NCBI RefSeq assembly: GCF_003014735.1
Contig: NZ_PYAX01000006.1
Span: forward strand, 124,001 to 188,000
Source of the DNA: Saccharothrix carnea
Lineage (GTDB): Bacteria > Actinomycetota > Actinomycetes > Mycobacteriales > Pseudonocardiaceae
Reading direction: 5' to 3'
DNA length: 64,000 bases
Positions 57,607 to 64,000 of the stretch are shown here, piece after piece (the first letter of the stretch is position 1; every line of letters starts with the position of its first letter). The notes below the pieces were generated by a model, which did not search any database, was not told the DNA's origin, and saw only the letters and a program-made list of their open reading frames with translations. The position numbers and the translations under genes are program-made.

Positions 57607-59109
57607 CTAGACGCCCGGTTGCGGCTGCTGGATCGCCGCTCCGGCCACCTCGACCAGGCTCCCGTCAGCCAGCAGGTCGCGCACGGAACTCGCCAGGAAG
57701 TAGCCCGTGCCGCCGCCCGGCTGACCGAACCACGGCACCGCGACGCCCTTCAGCGCGGGCACCGGCTTCTGCACCCGGTACACGTGGTACCGGCGGTTCA
57801 GCCAGTCCGGTGGCAGCGACCGCTGGCCGAACACCGTGCCGGACGCGTAGACGAGGTTGCCGGTCTCGGCGCCGAACCGGTCCAGCTCGGTGCCGACCGG
57901 CACGACCACGTTCTCGCGGTCGCGGAACAGCGACAGCGGCGGCTCGTCCGGCAGCGGCTGGATGTCCGCGACCGGCAGCACCAGCGCGCCGGTGTCCGCC
58001 GCGGCCCGCGTCCGGTCCAGGTCGACCTGCCACAGCACCTCGGCCAGCAGCACCTTCGCCGCGTCCACCGCGTGCTCGTAGACGCGCGGGTGGCCGTGCG
58101 GGCCGCGGTTGGAGTCCCAGAACTGGACCTGCCAGCCGGACGGCCCGGGCGCGGGCTCGAGGACGAACGCGTCCGGCTTCGGCTCGACGATGCCGTACTC
58201 GTGCTCGGCGACCCCGAAGTGGTCCAGCCGCTGCTTGAGGTGGTCCAGCGCCCGCTGGTCGGCCTCGGTGATCACGCGGGGCCGGTGCTCGGGCAGCGGC
58301 GCGCCCTCGGCCTGCCCGGTGGCCACGGCGGCGGCCGCCCGCTCCGCGTCCGGGGTGACCTGCGGCACGGTGTAGCCGTTGTCGCGGATGTGCTGCACGA
58401 GCTGCGGCACCGGCGGCACGTGGTGGTGGCGCAGGTAGTACGCCACCCCGCCGGGCCACACCCAGGTGCCGTCGGTGTGGAAGGACAGCGGCACGGACGG
58501 CGTGGCGTCCGGCTTGAGCACGTCCGGCCCGTAGGACCGCGCGGCCAGCACGACCGGCGCGTTCTCCAGGTAGGCCAGCACCTCGTCCCGCTCCTGCGGG
58601 TGCACGGCGGGCCGGTCGCGCACCACCGGCTCCGGCCCGTCGAACAGCGGCGCGGCGATCACGGTGCCCGCGGCCGGGCCCAGGCCCGCGCGTTCCCGCA
58701 GCCACGCCGGGATCGCGTCGCCGTCGCGCGGGTAGAGCTCCAGCTCCTCGGCGTAGTGCTCCCGGCCGGGCGGCCGCGTCCAGTCCGGCTCGCCGTCCCG
58801 GTCGAACTCGGCCGAGTAGGTGTCGGGGTGCACGAGGTGGAACTTGAGCGTGAACCACGTGCCGCGGCCCGGTCGCGCCATGCCGTCGCGCAGCTGCACG
58901 AAGAACGGCAGAGCCTCCGGCGGCAGCTCCCAGTCGAACGACGAGCCGTACATGGTCAGCCCGGAGACCTGCGTCTCCAGGTGGCGGCCCACCATCCGGA
59001 AGTCGACGAACAGCTGCTCCCAGTCGCCGGGCAGGCGCTGCACCAGCAGGGTGGTGACGGAGCCGAGGATCGCGTTCTGGTCCTCGACGTCCAGCTGCGG
59101 TGCGGTCAT
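57607..59109 (-). CDS. TNT-related protein: YezG-like N-terminus and TNT-like C-terminus lacking the catalytic Gln (shorter paralogue)
   Basis: 500 residues from ATG 59109, overlapping the previous stop (ATGA). It has the same plan as the 54942 gene without the acidic linker. A YezG-like domain (15-170; LPGDWEQLFVDFRMVGRHLE, LYPRDGDAIPAWLRERAG) and middle domain (LSFHTDGTWVWPGGVAYYLR) are followed by about 80 residues (GWQVQFWDSNRGP) and a TNT-like domain with Asp410-Arg411, His442 and QPGGGTGYF, where Gly469 replaces the Gln. The gene lies directly after the small YezG-like gene and toxin, so it is part of the immunity end of the cassette. It is probably a duplicate of its neighbour. Confidence 0.72.
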   Translation of the reverse strand: MTAPQLDVEDQNAILGSVTTLLVQRLPGDWEQLFVDFRMVGRHLETQVSGLTMYGSSFDWELPPEALPFFVQLRDGMARPGRGTWFTLKFHLVHPDTYSAEFDRDGEPDWTRPPGREHYAEELELYPRDGDAIPAWLRERAGLGPAAGTVIAAPLFDGPEPVVRDRPAVHPQERDEVLAYLENAPVVLAARSYGPDVLKPDATPSVPLSFHTDGTWVWPGGVAYYLRHHHVPPVPQLVQHIRDNGYTVPQVTPDAERAAAAVATGQAEGAPLPEHRPRVITEADQRALDHLKQRLDHFGVAEHEYGIVEPKPDAFVLEPAPGPSGWQVQFWDSNRGPHGHPRVYEHAVDAAKVLLAEVLWQVDLDRTRAAADTGALVLPVADIQPLPDEPPLSLFRDRENVVVPVGTELDRFGAETGNLVYASGTVFGQRSLPPDWLNRRYHVYRVQKPVPALKGVAVPWFGQPGGGTGYFLASSVRDLLADGSLVEVAGAAIQQPQPGV

Positions 59110-59582
59110 GCGTTCTGCTCCTCGGTCGTCTCGCTCGCCTCGACCAGCTTGGCGCGCAGCCAGTCGGGGATGAAGGCCTCGTCGCGGGGGAAGGCCTGGA
59201 GGTCGCGGGCGAAGTCCGCGGCCGGCACGGGCGGGTCGAACCGCGGGTCGTGGTCGAAGTTGTAGGTGATGTCGATCTGAACCGGCGCGTTCACCACGCA
59301 CCGCGCGGAGAACCAGGTGCCGCGGCCGGGCTGGAACAGCACCTGCCGCATCTCCCCGAACGCGGCGTTGAGCCCGTCCGGCGGCATCACCTCGGGGGTG
59401 GTGCCGTCCGGCAGGTAGACCTTCAGCGTCGCGTCCTGCACGGCCACGGTCATCCGCACCAGCAGGTCGATCCGCCGGAAGCCGTCCGGAGCAGCGTCCA
59501 GCAGCATGCCGCCGATGTGCTGGAGCAGCTCGTCGTGGCGCTGCTCAGAAGTCGGCCGGCCAGAGGGCTGCGTTGTGCTCAT
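59106..59582 (-). CDS. YezG-like immunity protein candidate
   Basis: 158 residues from ATG 59582, starting 38 bases inside the end of the giant toxin gene. It consists only of the domain found at the N-termini of the two TNT-related proteins: DELLQHIGGMLLDAAPDGFR, MRQVLFQPGRGTWFSARCVV, DITYNFDHDPRF and LQAFPRDEAFIPDWLRAKLV. This fits the YezG/DUF600 immunity family (PRDExxxPDWL corresponds to a shared closing motif). It is cytosolic. The overlap with the toxin and the family point to the toxin's cognate immunity protein, which is inference. Confidence 0.7.
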   Translation of the reverse strand: MSTTQPSGRPTSEQRHDELLQHIGGMLLDAAPDGFRRIDLLVRMTVAVQDATLKVYLPDGTTPEVMPPDGLNAAFGEMRQVLFQPGRGTWFSARCVVNAPVQIDITYNFDHDPRFDPPVPAADFARDLQAFPRDEAFIPDWLRAKLVEASETTEEQNA

Positions 59583-62500
59583 TCGGGTAGCTCCTGACGT
59601 AGATCTCGGTCGTGCCGTCGGCGAGCGTCACACGCCACCGCGTCTGGTAGGTGTGCGGGTGGCGTTGCAGCGGGTCGCGCAGGGCGAACGTGTCGATCAT
59701 CTCGACCGTACCGCCGGACTTCATCAACGTCGCGCGGTCCCGCTCCATCCGGTGCCACGTCTCGGCGGTCACGAACGCCGGGCGCTCGTTGCCCTGGTTC
59801 TGGTCGCGCTGCTGGCTCGACTGGTTCGCCGCCTCACCCGGACCGCCGGTCTCGTTGCCCTGGTGGTGACCGCCGTCCGACAGCTTCTTGCCGTCCGCGT
59901 CGACCTCGCCGTGGCTGCCGACGTCGAGCTGGGCGCTGCCGTCACGCCGGATCGCGCCACCGGACCTCAGGTCCGGCCGACCGGTCGTCGCGACCGTCTC
60001 GCCGTCGCCGTTCGTGCGACCGCGCCACGCGTCGTTGTCGGCGACCAGCACCGCGTTGGGCAGCGGGTTGTTCAGGTCCGGGCTGAACGGCCGGAACGTG
60101 TGCACGTGCGAGGCCGCGCCGTCGCCGCCGGTCTGGAACGTGCCGTAACCCTGCTTCTTGTGGTCGTCCAGCACGAACCGGGTGTCCGGCGGCAGGTCGG
60201 CCCGGCCCGCGAACGGGTCGGCGTTGTTGAACGGCCGGGTGACGGCGGCCCGCTGCTCGGGCGTCCAGCCGCTGGTGTCACCGCTGACGACGTTCACCGA
60301 GTACACGTACCCGGCGTCGGTCTTGGTCCGCTGCACCGCCAGCCGCACCTCGCCGTTGGCGGGCGTCGGCCAGGTCGCGGTCGGGTTCTGCGCCGTGCCG
60401 AGGCCGTAGAAGCCGTCCGAGGTGACCTGCGCGGTCGGCGGTGCGTGGGTGATCTCGGCGTTGACCCGGCTGCGCTGGCCCGAGTAGGTGTCCTCGAACA
60501 CCACGTGGCCCGACTCGTCGGTGAGGAACCGGCCGCGGCGCTGGCCGTGCTCGTCGCTGACCACGTACTCGGTGCTGGGGTCGTGCACCTGGCCGGGACG
60601 GCTGAACGGCTCGCCCTGCCCGAGGTCGGTGACCGGGGTCTGCCTGGTGGTCGGCGGCTCGGTGCGCTCGACCGCGTGCTGCGGGTGACCCTGGGCGTCG
60701 GTGGTGAACTCCTGGTGCAGGGGGCCGCGGTCGATGTTGTAGTTCGTGCCCTGCGAGGTGTGCTGGACCTCGGGGTTGCGGACGTCGGTGGACAGGTAGT
60801 CCGGCGCGGCCACCCACCTCGGCTTGCCATCGGCGTCGGTCTGGACCGTGCCGCGGTACGTGCCATCGGTGTCGTGCACCTCCATCCGCGTGTTCGGCGG
60901 CAGGTCGGTGCGGGCGGTGAACGCCTCGTCCGGTCGGGGTGCCAGCGGGTGGTCGCGGTCGATCGTCACCCGGCCGTTCGCGGGCTCCGGGATCGGCTCG
61001 ATGATCACCGCGCGGTCGACCGCGACGACCCGGTCACCGATCTTGACGGTGTCCTGGGTGGTCTGGCGGGTGCCGTCTGCGTTGGCCACGAACACGTCGT
61101 GCCGGTGGCCGAGCTGCACCCGGTAGTGCGCGTTCGGCGCGGGGTGGCGGACCTCGGGGTTGTCGCCGTGGCGGGTGTTGGGCGCGATGGCGTCGACGTG
61201 GACCTTGCCGTCCGCGTCGACGTGCACGACCGTGCGGACGTTGCCGTCCTCGCCCTGGACCGTGATCCGGGTGTCCCGCGGCAGCTCTTGGCCGCTTTGG
61301 AACAGCGACTGGTCGTCGCGTAGCTGGACGGTGCGCTCGTGTGTGGTCTCCGGCGCCGTCCACGGCTGCTGGACCTGCGGCTCGATGTCGAGCCGGCCGC
61401 GGTGCTCCTGGCCGTCCGCGGCGAGGTCGCCCCGCGGCTCGTGGCCGGGCGGCAGGCCGTTCTCGCCCACCGGGGCGTGCGTGCCGTCCGGTTCGAACGC
61501 GTGCCAGCCGCCGTCCGGCGGGAGCTTCGGGCCGCCGGCCTCGCCCGGCGAGCTGCTGTAGACGTTGCCGTCCCGGTCGGACCAGGCCAGGCTGTCCGGC
61601 GCGACGACCCGCTGGCCGGTCTCCCGGGCTACGTGCGCGGCCAGGCTGTTCTCGCCGCCCGCGCCCGCGTCGCAACCGACGAACATGATCGGCCGGCCGG
61701 CGAGGTCCGGGTGGTTGCCGATCAGCTGGACCAGTTCGGCCCGGGTGTAGTGCGTGTTGCCGATGCGGACGCCGTCGCCGTCGGTGTGGATGTCGAGGAC
61801 GACGTGGTCGGCACTGGCCGGGATCCGGCTGGACAGGTCGCGCAGGCGGTCCTCGGTGTGCAGCGCGACGCCCGCGTCGGTGACCTGGCTGTTGCGGATC
61901 GCCTGGTCGACGCGCTGGGACACCTCGCCGATCGGGATCGGCCCCTGGTGCGCGACGGGCCCCAGGTCGGGGTTCGGGGTGAGGGTCGCGGGCGGGTCGG
62001 CCGGGGTGTGGTTGTCGAAGGCGCCGTTCTGCGCTTCGGCGACGGTGACCGGGTCGGGGGTGCGGACGTTGCCGTCGCTGTCGAACGTGCCGAAGTCGGG
62101 CGGCAGCACGCGGCCGTCCGCCGGTGGCACGTCGACCTCGTGCAGCACGCCCAGGTCGATCAGGCGTTGCACGCTCATCTGGCCCGTGTTCGGGTCCGCG
62201 AGGGCGGCGTCGAGGACGGGCTGGAGCTGGCGCGCGCCGCCGTTCTGGTCGAACGCGGGGGCGACCGGCGCCAGCTCGACGGTGAGCGGGGCGTCCAGGA
62301 CGTAGACGTGGTAGCCCTTGCCGAGGCTGTCCGGCATGATCGCGCGCTCGCCGAACCCGTACGCCTGGCCGTCCGGGCGCAGCGGGGAGAGGAAGTCGCC
62401 GTTCGGGCTGCCGAACCGGTCGAGCACGGTGCCGGCGGGCAGTTCCACGACCACGCGCGGGCCGTCCGCGCCCTGGTTCGGCGGCCAGTCGATGCTGCCG

Positions 62501-64000
62501 TCCGGCTTGGAGTGGGCGTCGCGGAACGACTGGTAGTCGCCGTACGGGCCGTAGGGCTGGTAGGTCGGCTCGATGAGGGCCGCGGCGCGCTGGTCGTACG
62601 TGCCGACCGACTGGTCCGTGGGGCCGGTGCTCTCGTGGACGGAGACGTAGGGGCCGTCGTGCGAGAAGCCCGGCACGACACCCGCGGGCTGGTTCCAGAC
62701 GTTCTTCTCGGGGAACGGGTCCGCGCCCGCGCCCGGGTCGGTCTCGGACTTGGTGTCGGTCTGGGTGTCGGCGGGCCACTCGTGGCTGGAGGCCGGGGAG
62801 TGCTCGTCACCGGGCTCGCCGACCAGGTCGACCGGCGCCTCGGTGCTGTCGGTGTTGTCCGGGCTGTCGGTGTTGTCCGGTGCGTCCGGACCGTCCGGGG
62901 CGGGAGTGACGTCGGTCGGCGTGCTGTCGGGCTTGGGCCCTTCCGCCGCGGGCGCGGGACCATCGGTGGACGGTGCCGGGCTGCTGGTCGGCGGCGTCGG
63001 GCCGTCCCCGCCACGAGCGGCGGGAGCGGGACCGTCCGCGCGGACCGGCGCGGTCGGCGGCGTGGTCGGCGGCGCGGCGGGCCGTGTCGCCGGTTCCGAA
63101 GTACGGGCGGGAGCTGAAGCCTCCGGCCGGGCCGGCGCACCGGTTTGCGGCGCGGGTCCTCCCGGCTGCGGCGCGGGTCCTCCGGACTGCGGCACAGGCC
63201 CACCCGGCTGCGGCCCGAAGCCACCGGGCTGGGGCCCGAAGCCACCGGGCTGGGTCGTGGGCATGGACGTCTGCGGCGGCGCGGTGGACGCGGGGCCGCG
63301 CTGCTCGGGCATCAACACGGGACCGGTGGCCGGCAACGGCTGAACCGGCATGCCGGTCAGCGAACTGGCACTGACCGCGTCTCCCGCACGACCGTGCTGA
63401 TCCCGGCCGGACGACGGCGAGCCGGAAGTCTGAGCTCCGGAAGACGGCGAAGCAGCGGCATCCGGCGCGAACCCGCCGGCCGCCGGCGCGACGGGCCCAC
63501 GCCCACCACCGGCCGCACCACCAGCAGGCGGCGCAGCCCCACCAGCCATCGGAGCCCCGGCAGGAGCACCGCCACCAGGAGCCCCCGCGGCAGGCCCACC
63601 AGCCGCCGGAACCCCACCACCGGCAGGCGCGCCACCGTTCACGGGCGCGGAACCAGACGCAGGCCCACCCGGCGGCACCGCCCCACCGGGCGTGGCACCA
63701 CCGGACACCGGACCACCAGGCACCGAACCACCGGGCGTGGCACCACCGGACACCGAGCCGCCAGGCGCGGCCCCACCAGGCGCGGCTCCGCCAAGCGGCA
63801 TCCCGCCCGCGATCACGCCGCCACCGACAGGCCCACCGGGCACCGCTCCGCCGACAGGCGCACCACCCGGCGTCGACCCACCAACGGCCGGCCCACCAGG
63901 GAGCCCACCACCCGGAACCGCCCCTCCGGGCGTCGAACCACCCGGCGTCGGCCCACCGGGCGTCGAACCACCCGGCAGCGCCCCACCAGGCGTCGAACCA
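59545..64000 (-). CDS. Giant polymorphic toxin with internal TNT domain and caspase-like domain (partial, N-terminus outside window)
   Basis: The frame is open from the right edge to the stop at 59545, giving at least 1,485 residues; the start lies beyond 64000. The edge-proximal part is Gly/Pro-rich (PGGSTPGG-type repeats), then a Pro/Thr linker. A TNT domain follows: DRFG (Asp codon at 62421), YHVY (His at 62310) and GGARQ, where the Gln (62229) is kept. Next is a domain with LDIHTDGDG (His near 61788) and MFVGCDAGAGG (Cys near 61674), fitting a clan CD caspase-like Cys-His pair. Three related beta modules (PPNTRMEVHDTDG, then TDADGK) follow, and about 80 C-terminal residues of unknown fold. 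It probably carries several toxic or processing activities; NAD hydrolysis by the TNT domain is inferred. Downstream genes are immunity-type. Confidence 0.75.
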   Translation of the reverse strand, partial: GSTPGGALPGGSTPGGPTPGGSTPGGAVPGGGLPGGPAVGGSTPGGAPVGGAVPGGPVGGGVIAGGMPLGGAAPGGAAPGGSVSGGATPGGSVPGGPVSGGATPGGAVPPGGPASGSAPVNGGAPAGGGVPAAGGPAAGAPGGGAPAGAPMAGGAAPPAGGAAGGGRGPVAPAAGGFAPDAAASPSSGAQTSGSPSSGRDQHGRAGDAVSASSLTGMPVQPLPATGPVLMPEQRGPASTAPPQTSMPTTQPGGFGPQPGGFGPQPGGPVPQSGGPAPQPGGPAPQTGAPARPEASAPARTSEPATRPAAPPTTPPTAPVRADGPAPAARGGDGPTPPTSSPAPSTDGPAPAAEGPKPDSTPTDVTPAPDGPDAPDNTDSPDNTDSTEAPVDLVGEPGDEHSPASSHEWPADTQTDTKSETDPGAGADPFPEKNVWNQPAGVVPGFSHDGPYVSVHESTGPTDQSVGTYDQRAAALIEPTYQPYGPYGDYQSFRDAHSKPDGSIDWPPNQGADGPRVVVELPAGTVLDRFGSPNGDFLSPLRPDGQAYGFGERAIMPDSLGKGYHVYVLDAPLTVELAPVAPAFDQNGGARQLQPVLDAALADPNTGQMSVQRLIDLGVLHEVDVPPADGRVLPPDFGTFDSDGNVRTPDPVTVAEAQNGAFDNHTPADPPATLTPNPDLGPVAHQGPIPIGEVSQRVDQAIRNSQVTDAGVALHTEDRLRDLSSRIPASADHVVLDIHTDGDGVRIGNTHYTRAELVQLIGNHPDLAGRPIMFVGCDAGAGGENSLAAHVARETGQRVVAPDSLAWSDRDGNVYSSSPGEAGGPKLPPDGGWHAFEPDGTHAPVGENGLPPGHEPRGDLAADGQEHRGRLDIEPQVQQPWTAPETTHERTVQLRDDQSLFQSGQELPRDTRITVQGEDGNVRTVVHVDADGKVHVDAIAPNTRHGDNPEVRHPAPNAHYRVQLGHRHDVFVANADGTRQTTQDTVKIGDRVVAVDRAVIIEPIPEPANGRVTIDRDHPLAPRPDEAFTARTDLPPNTRMEVHDTDGTYRGTVQTDADGKPRWVAAPDYLSTDVRNPEVQHTSQGTNYNIDRGPLHQEFTTDAQGHPQHAVERTEPPTTRQTPVTDLGQGEPFSRPGQVHDPSTEYVVSDEHGQRRGRFLTDESGHVVFEDTYSGQRSRVNAEITHAPPTAQVTSDGFYGLGTAQNPTATWPTPANGEVRLAVQRTKTDAGYVYSVNVVSGDTSGWTPEQRAAVTRPFNNADPFAGRADLPPDTRFVLDDHKKQGYGTFQTGGDGAASHVHTFRPFSPDLNNPLPNAVLVADNDAWRGRTNGDGETVATTGRPDLRSGGAIRRDGSAQLDVGSHGEVDADGKKLSDGGHHQGNETGGPGEAANQSSQQRDQNQGNERPAFVTAETWHRMERDRATLMKSGGTVEMIDTFALRDPLQRHPHTYQTRWRVTLADGTTEIYVRSYPNEHNAALWPADF

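Overview
The window is very GC-rich DNA with GTG/TTG starts. It carries an F420 (FO synthase) gene, a Tat-exported actinobacterial phosphoesterase, several apparently leaderless promoters and two T7SS-type polymorphic-toxin loci. Together these point to a filamentous actinobacterium, probably Pseudonocardiales (Saccharothrix/Actinosynnema/Lentzea-like); the family level is inference. I see no rRNA, ordinary tRNA, CRISPR array, insertion sequence or phage.

Layout. 1-4553 (minus): a BMP-type nucleoside ABC importer (lipoprotein, double ATPase, two permeases; the last permease runs off the left edge). 4913-23556 (plus): polymorphic-toxin locus 1, made of a YbaB/EbfC-like protein, a WXG-type protein, a 5,035-residue toxin ending in a papain-fold (Tox-PL-like) domain, and a YrhB/Imm35-like immunity protein. 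23831-27230: succinate dehydrogenase sdhCDAB. 27250-31805: terminator, long inverted repeat, D,D-carboxypeptidase, small membrane proteins, YihY/BrkB protein, trpS. 31968-39352 (minus): FO synthase fbiC, metallophosphoesterase, exodeoxyribonuclease III and two small genes, NADP isocitrate dehydrogenase. 39637-44067: membrane hydrolase, small hypotheticals, a tandem pair of tRNA-like RNAs, a J-domain/NERD protein, and a GH26 mannanase with a nearby palindromic operator. 44222-51838: a flavin-monooxygenase remnant, HhH-GPD glycosylase, Ser/Thr kinase, divergent MFS/ArsR pair, ABC-2 exporter operon, lipoprotein and DUF1918 protein. 51802-54892: TetR remnant, IMPase-family phosphatase, malate dehydrogenase, pentapeptide-repeat protein. 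54942-64000 (minus): toxin locus 2, a giant TNT/caspase-like toxin (5' end outside the window), a YezG-like small immunity candidate, and two proteins that fuse a YezG-like domain to a TNT-like domain.

The most interesting pattern is shared by the two toxin loci. In each, genes just downstream of the giant toxin encode an immunity-type domain fused to an altered copy of the toxin fold. In locus 1 the immunity protein is an internal duplication of (YrhB-like + papain-like). Its first papain-like half keeps Cys/His/Asp, and its second keeps only His/Asp with the same spacing. In locus 2 two YezG-like proteins carry TNT domains whose presumed catalytic Gln is Ala or Gly, while the big toxin keeps it. 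This suggests toxin-mimic or decoy immunity built by capture of the toxin's own fold. It is a hypothesis, not demonstrated by the sequence alone.

Central metabolism (sdhCDAB, icd, mdh) is interleaved with these accessory loci. Many genes start 6-8 nt after a TANNNT-like -10 box, which suggests widespread leaderless transcription.
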